Assembly (NCBI GenBank): GCA_022511065.1 | Contig: JAFLSG010000016.1 | Coordinates: 1-43,531 of the forward strand | Reading direction: 5' to 3' | Length of the DNA stretch: 43,531 nt | DNA from: Prevotella sp. | GTDB taxonomy: Bacteria > Bacteroidota > Bacteroidia > Bacteroidales > Bacteroidaceae | Shown: one piece after another, positions 1-8,439 of the stretch | Position numbering within the stretch: the stretch's first letter is position 1 | Layout of the letters: each line of letters opens with the position of its first letter | Position numbers and translations under genes: made by a program | The notes under the pieces: model-generated | What the model was told of the DNA's origin: nothing | The model's input: only the letters and a program-made list of their open reading frames with translations | Database searches by the model: none

Positions 1-61
1 CACATCGGTAGTGCACGGGCTTCCCAAGCCTGGGAGGCGGGTTCGATTCCCGTATTCCGCT
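1..61 (+). tRNA. tRNA-Gly(CCC), 5' end cut by the window
   Basis: The visible part folds as a tRNA missing about ten 5' bases. The D arm is CAC-ATCGGTA-GTGC. The anticodon stem CGGGC/GCCTG encloses the loop TTCCCAA, giving anticodon CCC at 23-25. The T arm GCGGG-TTCGATT-CCCGT is followed by the 3' acceptor strand ATTCCGC at 54-60, which fits the GCGGAAT start usual for tRNA-Gly. CCA is not encoded, as is common in Bacteroidota. The 5' acceptor strand lies outside the window. Confidence 0.93.
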
Positions 62-67
62 CTGTAT

Positions 68-95
68 CTTCGGCTGAGAGTTATCTCAGCCGAAG
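68..95. terminator. perfect 12-bp hairpin spanning the end of the glucosaminidase gene
   Basis: CTTCGGCTGAGA (68-79) pairs perfectly with TCTCAGCCGAAG (84-95) around a four-base loop. The minus-strand stop codon TAA (81-83) lies in the loop, and one stem arm encodes the last residues of the upstream protein. No T-tract follows on either strand, so it may protect a 3' end or act as a weak terminator for both the tRNA and the convergent gene. Confidence 0.55.
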
Positions 96-989
96 TACGT
101 CTCCTACCTTCAGGTCGTCATACGGACTCATGTTGTTCATCTTGTAGAGGTTCTTCAGGCGGATGCCATATTTCTGCGCGATGGAATACATCGACTCTCC
201 GCTGCGCACGCGGTATCTGTAACCCTTATATTCCTTTGGAGCCTTCGTCTGCTTCTTCTTCAGCCAGACGATTTCGCCCTCAGTAAACTGATGATTCTTG
301 TCTATCTCGTTGTAGTTGGCAAGTTTGCGGTAACTGATACCCACCTCGGCGGCAATCGACTTGAACGTGTCACCCCGGCGCGCCACAAGGTAATAGTTCT
401 TGTTATACATCGTGATCGGATGCAGCGCAGCACCGCCTTGCCGCTGATCCTTCGCGCGCTCCGTCATGAACTTGTCGTAGCTCTTCGCCGTGTCGTAGTT
501 GTAGAGCTTGTAGAGTTGGATAATCTCTATCAGCTTGTCGGCGTACTGCGGATTCGTGGCGTAGCCCGCAGCCTTCAGTCCCCGCGCCCATCCCTTGTAG
601 TCGGTCTGCTTCAGACTGAACAGCGAGCGGTATCGCTGGCCGGTAGAAAGAAAGCGCGAATGATCCTCAAATGACTCGTATGCCGTGGGATAGGCACGGA
701 AACACTCGTTGCGCGCATCGTCATCGTGATACACTTTCCTACCCGTCCATCCGTGACACTTGATGCCGAAGTGATTGTTTCCTTTGCGGGCAAGCTCGCT
801 CTGCCCCGCTCCACTCTCGAACAGCCCTTGCGCCAACGTGATGGAAGCGGGTATCTTCCACCGATGCATCTGCTCGATGGCGATGTCCTTATACTGGTCG
901 ATATACTGCTGATAAGTCTGATTCCACCGCACCTGCGCACAGGCTGCGACAGAAAGGAAAAAGGCTATGGTGACGAAAAACTTTCTCAT
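81..989 (-). CDS. secreted glucosaminidase with two LysM domains (GH73-like)
   Basis: This is a predicted cell-wall hydrolase that cleaves N-acetylglucosamine bonds in peptidoglycan outside the inner membrane. The 302-residue protein starts with a signal peptide ending near AACAQ; the cysteine could also be read as a lipobox, so anchoring is uncertain. A glucosaminidase domain covers about residues 25-165, with the expected catalytic glutamate in QGLFESGAGQSELA and the family motif GNNHFGIK. Two LysM peptidoglycan-binding domains follow at about 200-245 and 257-302, each with the YxVxxGDT/GES start and GdxLrL-type end. A -7 box lies at 1009-1016. The gene is divergent from cdd. Domain order is typical of Bacteroidales autolysin-like enzymes; the exact substrate is inferred. 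Confidence 0.92.
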   Translation of the reverse strand: MRKFFVTIAFFLSVAACAQVRWNQTYQQYIDQYKDIAIEQMHRWKIPASITLAQGLFESGAGQSELARKGNNHFGIKCHGWTGRKVYHDDDARNECFRAYPTAYESFEDHSRFLSTGQRYRSLFSLKQTDYKGWARGLKAAGYATNPQYADKLIEIIQLYKLYNYDTAKSYDKFMTERAKDQRQGGAALHPITMYNKNYYLVARRGDTFKSIAAEVGISYRKLANYNEIDKNHQFTEGEIVWLKKKQTKAPKEYKGYRYRVRSGESMYSIAQKYGIRLKNLYKMNNMSPYDDLKVGDVLRLR

Positions 990-1008
990 ACTTGTCTAAT
1001 TCTCCGTG

Positions 1009-1016
1009 CAAAAGTA
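1009..1016 (-). promoter_or_regulatory. -7 box TACTTTTG for the glucosaminidase gene
   Basis: Read on the minus strand, this is a Bacteroidota -7 box (TAnnTTTG) followed by CA, 20 bases before the start codon. It is paired back to back with the cdd promoter. Confidence 0.6.
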
Positions 1017-1038
1017 ACGATTTCTATCGGAAAATTCG

Positions 1039-1046
1039 TACATTTG
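1039..1046 (+). promoter_or_regulatory. -7 box TACATTTG for cdd
   Basis: TACATTTG followed by TGCC lies 18 bases before the cdd start codon. It supports the start at 1065 over longer upstream reading frames, which would run through the promoter. Confidence 0.55.
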
Positions 1047-1064
1047 TGCCAAAATATCACATTT

Positions 1065-1538
1065 ATGGAAGAGCTTGAACTGAAATCCGTCATTAAGGTA
1101 TGCCAGATGCAAGAGCTGACTCCCGACGAGCAGCACCTTATGGAACTGGCGATTGAAGCCACCGAGCGCAGCTATGCGCCCTACTCAAAGTTCTGCGTGG
1201 GCGCTGCCGTCAGGTTGGAAAACGGCGTGGAAATCATCGGGTGCAATCAGGAAAACGTGGCGTATCCATCGGGGATTTGCGCCGAGCGCACCGCCATCTT
1301 CGCTGCCGGGGCGCAATATCCCGACGTGCCTATTACGACGCTTGCCGTCGCCGCCCGCGGCACTGACGGGGAGTTGCAGTATGAGCCTATCAGTCCGTGC
1401 GGCGCTTGCCGACAGGTAATCATCGAGGCAGAGACGCGCGCGAAGCATCCCATCCGCATCCTTCTCTACGGCAGGAAATGCGTCTATATCGTCGATGGAA
1501 TCAGAAAACTGATGCCGCTCACCTTCTCGGAATTCTAA
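1065..1538 (+). CDS. cdd: cytidine deaminase
   Basis: It deaminates cytidine and deoxycytidine to uridine and deoxyuridine for pyrimidine salvage in the cytoplasm. The 157-residue protein has the zinc site of the small tetrameric class: CAE (Cys72, Glu74 as proton shuttle) and PCGACRQ (Cys112, Cys115). The substrate-binding segment YAPYSKFCVGAA is also intact. The ATG at 1065 is chosen because the open frame continues upstream only across the -7 box and the divergent gene. It is slightly longer than the roughly 130-residue enzymes of Bacillus because of a 20-residue N-terminal extension. Its stop overlaps the convergent lipoprotein gene by four bases (1535-1538), and I see no terminator between them. 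Confidence 0.95.
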   Translation: MEELELKSVIKVCQMQELTPDEQHLMELAIEATERSYAPYSKFCVGAAVRLENGVEIIGCNQENVAYPSGICAERTAIFAAGAQYPDVPITTLAVAARGTDGELQYEPISPCGACRQVIIEAETRAKHPIRILLYGRKCVYIVDGIRKLMPLTFSEF

Positions 1539-2845
1539 CGATAACAGCCCAAGCCCGTGGCTGTGGAGAGCGAGTCAAGGCGGAAGTCATAGTATAGGTT
1601 ATCCTCGTCAATCACACGAAACTGCTGCTTGCCCTGAATGGAATCTTTCGGGGTTTCCCAAATAATGTCGATGAAATGGGCTTCATCGTCGGGATTGGGT
1701 GTCCGCAACAGGCAATTACGGAACAGATAGTCGTTGGCGCGCTCCTCTTGCAGCTCGCCCATCAGCACATCGTCGGCGTAGCCCGTCAGGATAGAACCCT
1801 CACAAAGCAGACGGTCAATGCCCGAGAACCAAAGTGCCGCGCCTCGGTCGGCGGAGAAAGGATAGAACTGAGCCAACGTGCAGTAGCTGATTTCCGCGAT
1901 TCCACCGACAAGTTCCAAACAGTTTCCAAGCGTATTCGTAAGTTGGCAGCCCGTCAGACTGATACGGCTGTTAGTCGCTTTCAAGCCCGCTCCCTGACAA
2001 TTATGGACGATACACTCCTGCATTTTCAGCCGATAGCCATCATCAAGGGCGGCGGAATCGCAGACAATACCCGATAATGGATTGCGTATTTCCGTGCGTA
2101 TCAGCTCGTTGCCCGTGGAAGATTCATGAAAATGAATGCCCTTCCATTGCCCGCTCACACGGTCGTAGGGAAGGTAAGAGAACATACGATCAAGGCGGTC
2201 GCCCCGCATCGTGCAGTCTTCCGTGCGCAGTTTGCCATACACTTCCATGCCCGCCCCATCGTGAAAATAGAGCGTTGTGTTGCGGATAGTGAGCGTTGCG
2301 CCCTCCGCAATCTCCATGTCACCGAACACGATGACCGGCAAATCAGACGTGAAAACCGAATCTTGGGAGAATACGGGCGAGTGGAGTTTCACGGCATCCC
2401 ATGCCCACGCCCGCAGGCGCATCCGCTGCTCCGTGCCACTCTCCAACTGGAAAACAAGGTCGTCTTCCACCATTACAGGTTCGGGGCGATAGGTTTCGGG
2501 GGCTGTCAGTTCAAGGAAAACCAACAAGCTATCCTTGCCCCGCAGCTCAAGGTCGCTCACCTGCGAGCCGTTGGAATTGTCGAGATATGCCCCATCGACA
2601 TTCACACGAAAACCGCTTTGGTTGCCCCGAGCGAGTCTGACGCTCGACAGTCGCACGCCCTTGTCGTTGCGATTATACACCCAAAACGTGTAAGTGGAGG
2701 ATGGCGTGCGGGTGAATACCGTGTCCATCCGAAGCGTATCTACCGAAAAATTCAACCGCAATCCCGTACTTGTGGAAAAAGTATCATCGTCCTGACAGGC
2801 GATGCAGAGGCATATCGTGAGGAAATAAAAAATCCGTTTCATCAT
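1535..2845 (-). CDS. lipoprotein with parallel beta-helix-like region, function unknown
   Basis: The 436-residue protein begins with a lipoprotein signal, with Cys17 in CIACQDDD; the acidic residues after the cysteine fit the surface-export type signal described in Bacteroidota. About residues 25-140 look like a beta-sandwich domain. Residues 165-400 have the short hydrophobic/asparagine pattern of right-handed beta-helix proteins (for example ATLTIRNTTLYFHDGAGMEV, then MQECIVHNCQGAGL and ISLTGCQLTNTLGNCLEL). I see no catalytic motif of a known polysaccharide lyase. The gene starts 38 bases after the rubrerythrin stop, with a hairpin across its start codon (2829-2863) and no -7 box in the gap, so expression probably depends on read-through from rubrerythrin. 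The start could also be the second ATG. Function is not assigned. Confidence 0.8.
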   Translation of the reverse strand: MMKRIFYFLTICLCIACQDDDTFSTSTGLRLNFSVDTLRMDTVFTRTPSSTYTFWVYNRNDKGVRLSSVRLARGNQSGFRVNVDGAYLDNSNGSQVSDLELRGKDSLLVFLELTAPETYRPEPVMVEDDLVFQLESGTEQRMRLRAWAWDAVKLHSPVFSQDSVFTSDLPVIVFGDMEIAEGATLTIRNTTLYFHDGAGMEVYGKLRTEDCTMRGDRLDRMFSYLPYDRVSGQWKGIHFHESSTGNELIRTEIRNPLSGIVCDSAALDDGYRLKMQECIVHNCQGAGLKATNSRISLTGCQLTNTLGNCLELVGGIAEISYCTLAQFYPFSADRGAALWFSGIDRLLCEGSILTGYADDVLMGELQEERANDYLFRNCLLRTPNPDDEAHFIDIIWETPKDSIQGKQQFRVIDEDNLYYDFRLDSLSTATGLGCYR

Positions 2846-2863
2846 ATAGATAAAACGGATTTT
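2829..2863 (-). terminator. hairpin with T-run enclosing the lipoprotein start codon
   Basis: On the minus strand AAAATCCGTTT pairs perfectly with AAACGGATTTT (11 bp). The 13-base loop carries the start codons ATGATG, and the second arm runs into TTTTTTATTT. It has the form of an intrinsic terminator for the upstream rubrerythrin gene but sits over the translation start of the next gene, so it could act as an attenuator or translation switch. Confidence 0.6.
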
Positions 2864-2883
2864 CCTTTAAAATATTATATTGC

Positions 2884-3441
2884 TTACTTACCAAAGTATC
2901 TCTTCAGCAGACCAGCGAAGCCTGAACCGTGGCGAGCCTCATCCTTAGCCATCTCGTGAACGGTGTCGTGGATAGCATCAAAGCCTGCAGCCTTGGCATT
3001 CGTAGCGATGCGGAGCTTGTCCTCGCAAGCGCCAGCCTCAGCAGCCACGCGCTTCTCCAGGTTGGTCTTGGTGTCCCATACGCACTCACCGAGCAGCTCT
3101 GCGAAACGGCTTGCGTGGTCAGCCTCCTCAAGTGCATAGCGCTTGAAAGCCTCGGCAATCTCGGGATACCCCTCGCGGTCAGCCTGACGAGACATAGCCA
3201 GATACATACCAACCTCACCACACTCGCCGTTGAAATGGGCGCGCAGGTCGTTAATCATCTCCTCGCTGACACCCTCGGGCTTACCGTCACCAATCTTGTG
3301 CTCAGTTACAAACTTCACTTCATCGGTCTCTTCCATCTCGGTAAACTTAGAGGCGGGAGCCTTACAAAGGGGGCACTTCTCGGGAGCAGCATCTCCTTCG
3401 TGAACATATCCACAAACGGAGCAAATAAACTTTTTCGTCAT
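2884..3441 (-). CDS. rbr: reverse rubrerythrin (N-terminal rubredoxin, C-terminal diiron domain)
   Basis: Rubrerythrins reduce hydrogen peroxide (and in some systems oxygen) in the cytoplasm of anaerobes using electrons from NAD(P)H-linked reductases. In this 185-residue protein the rubredoxin-type Fe(Cys)4 domain comes first ([10 protein letters not shown] and CPLCKAP, within residues 8-27). The four-helix diiron domain follows (about 60-185), with the two ExxH signatures EEADH and DEARH and further glutamates such as in NGECGEVG. Classical rubrerythrin has the opposite order, so this belongs to the reverse type known from clostridia and Bacteroidota. It has its own -7 box at 3481-3488 and is followed by a terminator-like hairpin reaching into the next gene. 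Confidence 0.93.
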   Translation of the reverse strand: MTKKFICSVCGYVHEGDAAPEKCPLCKAPASKFTEMEETDEVKFVTEHKIGDGKPEGVSEEMINDLRAHFNGECGEVGMYLAMSRQADREGYPEIAEAFKRYALEEADHASRFAELLGECVWDTKTNLEKRVAAEAGACEDKLRIATNAKAAGFDAIHDTVHEMAKDEARHGSGFAGLLKRYFGK

Positions 3442-3480
3442 AATCGTATTGTTTTTTAGTGATTAATAAGTTTCATCGTG

Positions 3481-3488
3481 CAAATGTA
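3481..3488 (-). promoter_or_regulatory. -7 box TACATTTG for rubrerythrin
   Basis: Minus-strand TACATTTG followed by CACGATG, about 40 bases before the start codon. It lies directly downstream of the terminator hairpin of the previous operon, so rubrerythrin starts a new transcript. Confidence 0.6.
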
Positions 3489-3494
3489 CGAAGA

Positions 3495-3532
3495 AAAATA
3501 AATCTCCGCAAACTTTTGCGGAGATTTATTTT
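3495..3532 (-). terminator. 18-bp perfect inverted repeat ending the fur-purA-hisS-esterase operon
   Basis: The arms 3495-3512 and 3515-3532 are exact reverse complements with a GC-rich inner part (TCTCCGCAAA/TTTGCGGAGA) and A/T-rich outer ends. On the minus strand the T-rich end supplies the U-tract, so it fits an intrinsic terminator placed between the esterase stop and the rubrerythrin promoter. Confidence 0.8.
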
Positions 3533-3594
3533 CAATTTATACATCGTCTAAACGAGCCCTGCTCGGGCATCTTTTCAACGTGCTTTCAACCAGC

Positions 3595-4593
3595 TTATTT
3601 CCATCGAGCACCCTGCCGAAGCACGAAATGAACCTTGCTTTTCTTCGGGAGTTGCGGGCGTTCCCACTCACCGCCGAGCAGCTGAATGGTCACCTCTTTA
3701 TTAGGTTCTACCGAGGCAAGGGCAGACGTGAGGTCCAGATAGTCGCCGCGCCCTTTCTCATCAACGGTGATGTCAGCATCCGTGCGATACTTCGCGAGCA
3801 AAGGAATCTCCTCGCAAAGCGCGTCTGCCAACAAGTGAGCCACGACTTGCGCACCATGTACCCGATAGTGTGTGTTGTCCTGCCGACCCTGCGGAACACT
3901 CGGTTCCTCGCCGGGCAAGAACCACATGTGGAGTTTCTTCGACTCCTCTACGCCCAGCCCCTGCTCCAGATTGTGGGTAATCCTGTTGGCATCGACAAAG
4001 TGAACGTTCATGCGTTCAGCGACATCGCGCGGGGCAACAATGTAAAGACCATGCGTATCCACAAGCGAGTCAATCTCTTCGGCAGCTGATGGCTGGTAGG
4101 TTGTGTTGCGAAGCGCCTCGTCATCCTCGTTCTGCGGGGCTACTTTCTGGAAGTTTCGGCGCACTACGGCGTTCATCAGCACGGGAATACCGCCCCGCTC
4201 ACGAGTCTCACGCACGAACTTTGCCAGATTATAGTCAAAGGTAGAGCCTGGATCCGTGTGGCGGTCAGCGGGCTTTTTCTCGTCATTATGCCCGAACTGG
4301 ATAATCACATAGTCGCCAGGGCGCATCTTCTGGAGCACCGCATCCCAGCGTCCCTCGTTGATGAAGCTCAAGGAAGAGCGGCCGTTTACAGCGTGATTGT
4401 CGATGACGATGTTATCGTCAAAATAACACTGGAGCGCCATTCCCCACCCGCGTTCCTGCTTGCCTTCGGTGATGTCCTTGTTGGCCATCGTCGAATCACC
4501 AATCATAAAGATGGTGGTAGTCTTGTCCTTGGTGGCTGCCGTCAGCAGGACAAGCAACAGGGCGAAAGTCGCCAAAAACTTGATTTGTCTCAT
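3595..4593 (-). CDS. secreted SGNH-hydrolase esterase, rhamnogalacturonan acetylesterase-like
   Basis: Predicted esterase that removes acetyl groups from plant cell-wall polysaccharide (CE12-type assignment is inferred). The 332-residue protein has a signal peptide ([20 protein letters not shown]). All SGNH blocks are visible: GDST with the serine nucleophile near residue 31, NGRSS for block II, GHND for block III, and [10 protein letters not shown] carrying the Asp and His of the triad near the C-terminal third. The ATG at 4593 is chosen because it overlaps the hisS stop in an ATGA arrangement (4590-4593). An upstream in-frame start would lie inside hisS and lack a signal peptide at the N-terminus. 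It is the last gene of the operon and is followed by the terminator at 3495-3532. Confidence 0.87.
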   Translation of the reverse strand: MRQIKFLATFALLLVLLTAATKDKTTTIFMIGDSTMANKDITEGKQERGWGMALQCYFDDNIVIDNHAVNGRSSLSFINEGRWDAVLQKMRPGDYVIIQFGHNDEKKPADRHTDPGSTFDYNLAKFVRETRERGGIPVLMNAVVRRNFQKVAPQNEDDEALRNTTYQPSAAEEIDSLVDTHGLYIVAPRDVAERMNVHFVDANRITHNLEQGLGVEESKKLHMWFLPGEEPSVPQGRQDNTHYRVHGAQVVAHLLADALCEEIPLLAKYRTDADITVDEKGRGDYLDLTSALASVEPNKEVTIQLLGGEWERPQLPKKSKVHFVLRQGARWK

Positions 4594-5951
4594 AAGATAG
4601 TTTTTATTAGTTCGTCGGGCGTGACGAGACACTGCTCGCCCGTTTCCATATTCTTGAGTGTCAGCTTGCCTTCCGCCATTTCATTCTCTCCCGCCAAAGC
4701 GACAAAGGGAATCTGTTTCGCGTTGGCATACGACATCTGCTTCTTCATTTTCACGGCGTCCGGGAAGATTTCCGTGCGGATACCCGCCGCACGCGCCTTG
4801 CCTACGATAGGCAGACAATAGGCGGTTTCCTGTTCGCCGAAATTGATGAAGAGCAACTGTGTCGTGTTCACCGCATCTTGCGGATAGCAGTCAAGTGCGT
4901 TAAGCACATCGAAGATGCGATCAACACCGAAGGAGATACCTACACCCGAGATGCCGGGCATACCGAAGATACCCGTCAGGTTATCGTAGCGGCCACCGCC
5001 CGTGATAGAGCCTATCTGCACATCAAGTGCCTTCACTTCAAAGATTGCACCTGTGTAATAGTTCAGTCCCCGGGCGAGTGTCAGGTCGAACTGAATCTCA
5101 TTCTTCAGCCCGAGCGTTGCAAGTGTCTTGAGAATAAAGCGTGTTTCCTCCACGCCTTTAAGTCCCGTCTCGCTCGAAGCAAGCACATCGGCAATCACAT
5201 TGAGCTTTTCCTCATTGGTTCCTTCAAGGGAAATAATCGGCTGAAGCTTCTCTATCTGCTCCTCCGAGAGACCATTTCCACGAAGTTCTGCATTGACATT
5301 CTCCAAGCCAATCTTATCGAGCTTATCGATAGCCACGGTGATATCGACGATTTTGTCGGCTGCACCGATAACCTCCGCAATACCCGTGAGAATCTTACGG
5401 TTGTTTATCTTAATCTGCACGCGGACACCAAAGCGGGTGAACACGGTATCAACAATCTGCATCAGCTCCACCTCATTGAGCAGGGAATCAGAGCCAACCA
5501 CATCGCCATCAAACTGATAGAACTCACGATAGCGCCCTTTCTGCGGTCGGTCGGCGCGCCATACGGGTTGCACCTGATAGCGTTTGAAAGGCAACTGAAG
5601 CTCCTCGCGGTGCATCACGACATAGCGGGCAAAAGGAACGGTAAGGTCATAGCGCAGTCCTTTCTCGCAGAGACGGGCAGCCAAATACAGGGCATTGCGC
5701 TCCTGAAGTTCCTCATCGCTGACCTTGGAAAGGAAGTCGCCGGAGTTCAACACCTTGAAAAGCAGTTTGTCGCCTTCCTCGCCGTACTTGCCCATCAGTG
5801 TCTGGAGCGTTTCCATGGCGGGTGTCTCTATCTGCTGAAAGCCGTAGAGCTGATACACCTGCTTGATGGTATCGAAGATATAGTTGCGCTTTGCCATCTC
5901 CACTGGAGAGAAATCGCGCGTACCTTTGGGAATGCTTGGTTTGTTTGCCAT
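4590..5951 (-). CDS. hisS: histidyl-tRNA synthetase
   Basis: Class II synthetase charging tRNA-His with histidine. The protein of 453 residues opens with [12 protein letters not shown] (motif 1 region). It carries the motif 2 region around [17 protein letters not shown] and the histidine-binding signature [15 protein letters not shown]. The GGGRYDNL segment and the motif 3 arginine in [15 protein letters not shown] follow. The C-terminal anticodon-binding domain covers about the last 95 residues. The ATG at 5951 shares one base with the purA stop (TGATG); a GTG codon at 5954 is a possible alternative start. The 3' end overlaps the esterase gene by ATGA, so the whole operon appears translationally coupled. 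Confidence 0.96.
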   Translation of the reverse strand: MANKPSIPKGTRDFSPVEMAKRNYIFDTIKQVYQLYGFQQIETPAMETLQTLMGKYGEEGDKLLFKVLNSGDFLSKVSDEELQERNALYLAARLCEKGLRYDLTVPFARYVVMHREELQLPFKRYQVQPVWRADRPQKGRYREFYQFDGDVVGSDSLLNEVELMQIVDTVFTRFGVRVQIKINNRKILTGIAEVIGAADKIVDITVAIDKLDKIGLENVNAELRGNGLSEEQIEKLQPIISLEGTNEEKLNVIADVLASSETGLKGVEETRFILKTLATLGLKNEIQFDLTLARGLNYYTGAIFEVKALDVQIGSITGGGRYDNLTGIFGMPGISGVGISFGVDRIFDVLNALDCYPQDAVNTTQLLFINFGEQETAYCLPIVGKARAAGIRTEIFPDAVKMKKQMSYANAKQIPFVALAGENEMAEGKLTLKNMETGEQCLVTPDELIKTIL

Positions 5952-7222
5952 CACTTTCTAACGATTGTCTGGTCGCGGTCGGGACCGATTGATATAATCT
6001 TAATAGGTGTCTCAAGCTCTTTCTCCAAGAATGCAACATAATCGGAGAATTCCTTCGGGAACTGCTCTTCGGAGGTGAATTTCGTCATATCTGTCTTCCA
6101 ACCGGGCAACTCACGATAGACTGGTTCAATGCCATCCTCGATGTTATAAGGGAAATAATCTATCTCCACCCCGTTCTGCTTATATGCCACGCAAGCCTTG
6201 ATGGTGTCGAATTGGTCTAACACGTCGCTCTTCATCATGATGAGTTGGGTGACACCATTGACCATAATCGAATACTTCAGAGCCACAAGGTCTATCCAAC
6301 CACAGCGGCGCTCACGCCCGGTAACCGCTCCATACTCATGCCCGAGGTCGCGGATTCGCTTACCAGTCTCATCGAAAAGCTCCGTGGGGAAAGGTCCTGC
6401 GCCTACGCGTGTGCAATAGGCTTTCATGATACCAAACACATCACCTATCTTATTTGGGCCAATACCGAGACCCGTGCAAGCCCCGGCACAAATCGTATTC
6501 GACGAGGTAACAAACGGATAGCTTCCGAAATCCACATCCAACATCGTGCCCTGCGCACCCTCGCAAAGCACACTCTTGCCTTCGCGGAGGATATTATTAA
6601 TCTCGTGTTCGGAATCCACGATGGGGAATTGGCGGAGATATTCAATTCCCTCAAGCCATTTCTTCTCTACTTCCGTGATGTCGTACTCAAAATTGAGCGA
6701 CTTTAAAATCGCCTCGTGACGGGCTTTTGCCTGGGCATATTTCTTTGGGAAGTTCTCAAGAATATCACCGACACGCAATCCGTTGCGGCTCACCTTATCT
6801 GTATATGTAGGGCCAATTCCCTTACCGGTAGTCCCGACTTTGTTCTTTCCCTTCTGCGCTTCATAGGCGGCATCAAGCACCCGATGGGTCGGCATAATCA
6901 GGTGGGCTTTCTTAGAAATGTGCAGACGCGTGTGCAAATCATGCCCACTGACCTCCAAAGCCTTTGCCTCTTCCATAAAAAGGTCGGGCGCAAGCACTAC
7001 GCCATTACCAATGATATTCACCTTGCCGCCCTGGAAAATTCCCGATGGAATCGAGCGAAGCACATACTTCTGCCCCTCGAACTCCAACGTATGGCCGGCA
7101 TTAGGACCACCCTGAAAACGGGCAACCACATCATAATTAGGTGTCAATACATCGACAACCTTGCCTTTACCTTCGTCACCCCACTGCAATCCAAGCAGGA
7201 CATCTACTTTACCTTTGTTCAT
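5951..7222 (-). CDS. purA: adenylosuccinate synthetase
   Basis: It joins IMP and aspartate with GTP hydrolysis to make adenylosuccinate, the first committed step to AMP. The 423-residue protein has the N-terminal GTP-binding signature [16 protein letters not shown], the IMP/GTP residues in GGPNAGHT, the signature [19 protein letters not shown], and the switch region with [17 protein letters not shown]. Length matches the bacterial family. It begins six bases after the stop of the Fur-family gene and its own stop overlaps the hisS start by one base. The order fur-purA-hisS is, as far as I recall, conserved in Bacteroidales. Confidence 0.97.
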   Translation of the reverse strand: MNKGKVDVLLGLQWGDEGKGKVVDVLTPNYDVVARFQGGPNAGHTLEFEGQKYVLRSIPSGIFQGGKVNIIGNGVVLAPDLFMEEAKALEVSGHDLHTRLHISKKAHLIMPTHRVLDAAYEAQKGKNKVGTTGKGIGPTYTDKVSRNGLRVGDILENFPKKYAQAKARHEAILKSLNFEYDITEVEKKWLEGIEYLRQFPIVDSEHEINNILREGKSVLCEGAQGTMLDVDFGSYPFVTSSNTICAGACTGLGIGPNKIGDVFGIMKAYCTRVGAGPFPTELFDETGKRIRDLGHEYGAVTGRERRCGWIDLVALKYSIMVNGVTQLIMMKSDVLDQFDTIKACVAYKQNGVEIDYFPYNIEDGIEPVYRELPGWKTDMTKFTSEEQFPKEFSDYVAFLEKELETPIKIISIGPDRDQTIVRK

Positions 7223-7228
7223 AATCGT

Positions 7229-7723
7229 TTATTCAGTTTTTGATTTTTTCTGTTTATTCTCCCGAGTCAGCTTCCGCTGGCAAGTGCTGCACACACCATA
7301 TACGTAGAGTGTGAAGCCGTCTTTCCGAAAGCGGTTGAACTTCATATTATCCACCGCATTGACGAGTAGTTGAGCCTTAATCTCCGTTTCCTTGCCGCAG
7401 ATGGTGCATATCTGATGGCAATGGTTGCTGTTTGCATAACACGCCTCGTATTTGGTCGTGCCCTGAAAGCGATGACGGGTAACGAGACGCAGCTCCATCA
7501 ATAAGTTCAGGGTATTGTAAAGGGTGGCACGGCTGACGGTGAAACTATAATCCGTAGCTAACTTTCCACCCAGTTCTTCAAGTGTGAAATGTCCGCCGAA
7601 ACTATAAACTGCCTTGAGAATCGTGTAGCGCTCTGGAGTCTTGCGGTGATTATTCATCTCAAGATAATTATCCAGAATCCGCTCCACGGAAGCAAAAACA
7701 CGGTCTTTACTTGCTGTGCCCAT
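7229..7723 (-). CDS. Fur/PerR-family metal-dependent transcriptional regulator
   Basis: A 164-residue DNA-binding repressor of the Fur superfamily. A winged helix covers about residues 25-90 (TVSRATLYNTLNLL is the recognition helix region). The dimerisation part carries the HCHQICTIC metal segment and two CxxC pairs for structural zinc (Cys106/Cys109 and Cys145/Cys148). Whether it senses iron, zinc or peroxide cannot be told from sequence. The start at 7723 is chosen because the next upstream ATG (7762) overlaps the -7 box at 7760-7767, leaving the shorter form with a short 5' leader. It heads the fur-purA-hisS-esterase operon. I see no clear Fur box in the short upstream region. Confidence 0.9.
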   Translation of the reverse strand: MGTASKDRVFASVERILDNYLEMNNHRKTPERYTILKAVYSFGGHFTLEELGGKLATDYSFTVSRATLYNTLNLLMELRLVTRHRFQGTTKYEACYANSNHCHQICTICGKETEIKAQLLVNAVDNMKFNRFRKDGFTLYVYGVCSTCQRKLTRENKQKKSKTE

Positions 7724-7759
7724 CAATCTACTTTCGTCCGAAATCTTAATAAAACCGCA

Positions 7760-7767
7760 CAAAAGTA
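7760..7767 (-). promoter_or_regulatory. -7 box TACTTTTG for the fur-purA-hisS-esterase operon
   Basis: Minus-strand TACTTTTG followed by TGCGG, 36 bases before the chosen Fur start. No well-spaced -33 box is evident. Confidence 0.5.
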
Positions 7768-7798
7768 CAACTTTTCAGCCAAATGATGCGCATATTAT

Positions 7799-8425
7799 TT
7801 ATAAAAAATCTAAATTGATGCTTTTCAATGCACTTTTTGCCAATCGGCGATACACGATACCAAGTTCCACAAAGCGCTGAAAAGCTGCGGCAGCAGCCTT
7901 TTTGACAGCGATACTTTCCCCCTGAAGCGCAGCAAGCGCCTGATCGACAAACTCATTGATTCCTCGCTCATTAGGCTCTTGCCCGTTCATGAAAAGACGG
8001 CTCAAGATATGGAAACCGCAGAGCTGATAGAGTTCCTTATCAGAGGCTATCCAAGCGTATGCCTTCTCCGGGGCATACGGAAGATATCTGTATAGATTGA
8101 ATGCTGCCTGTTCCGCAATTTCCTGATTTGGTGTCTGCTCCATCCAAATGTCTGTCACCTCCGGCAAAATCTCATCGGCAGGCATCACCATCGTGGCAAG
8201 AATCTTGCATTCGCGCACATTTTCTTTCCAGAGGGCAATAGCAAGATCGTAGTCCTTTCCGATTTCATCCGCTTTCTCTTTCAGTCGCGGCAATGTGGCT
8301 CCCCAATTCAGTTGGCCGTCGATTCCCTTGTCTCGCATAGACTTGGCAACTGCCCCATCCATCATCAAGCGGAATGATTGCTTGATTTCCTTCACCTGCT
8401 CACTGACATTCCGAATATTGTCCAT
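7799..8425 (-). CDS. AlkD-like DNA alkylation repair protein (HEAT-like repeats)
   Basis: The 208-residue, mostly helical protein resembles the AlkD/AlkC family of base-excision glycosylases, which remove N3- and N7-alkylated purines using a HEAT-repeat scaffold. The best match is the segment LWKENVRECKILATMVMPAD, which corresponds to the LW...E.R.LA.......D region of the family, and the following helices around VTDIWMEQTPNQEIAEQAAF. I cannot confirm the catalytic aspartate and tryptophan, so activity is uncertain. It starts 14 bases after the dipeptidyl peptidase III stop and is the last gene of a three-gene minus-strand unit. It could be a non-catalytic relative. Confidence 0.75.
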   Translation of the reverse strand: MDNIRNVSEQVKEIKQSFRLMMDGAVAKSMRDKGIDGQLNWGATLPRLKEKADEIGKDYDLAIALWKENVRECKILATMVMPADEILPEVTDIWMEQTPNQEIAEQAAFNLYRYLPYAPEKAYAWIASDKELYQLCGFHILSRLFMNGQEPNERGINEFVDQALAALQGESIAVKKAAAAAFQRFVELGIVYRRLAKSALKSINLDFL

Positions 8426-8439
8426 TACCTGTCATCAAA

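Noticed and set aside
4878..6041. 387-codon open frame opposite hisS
   Set aside because: Antisense shadow of a conserved synthetase gene, crossing the hisS-purA junction without its own signals.
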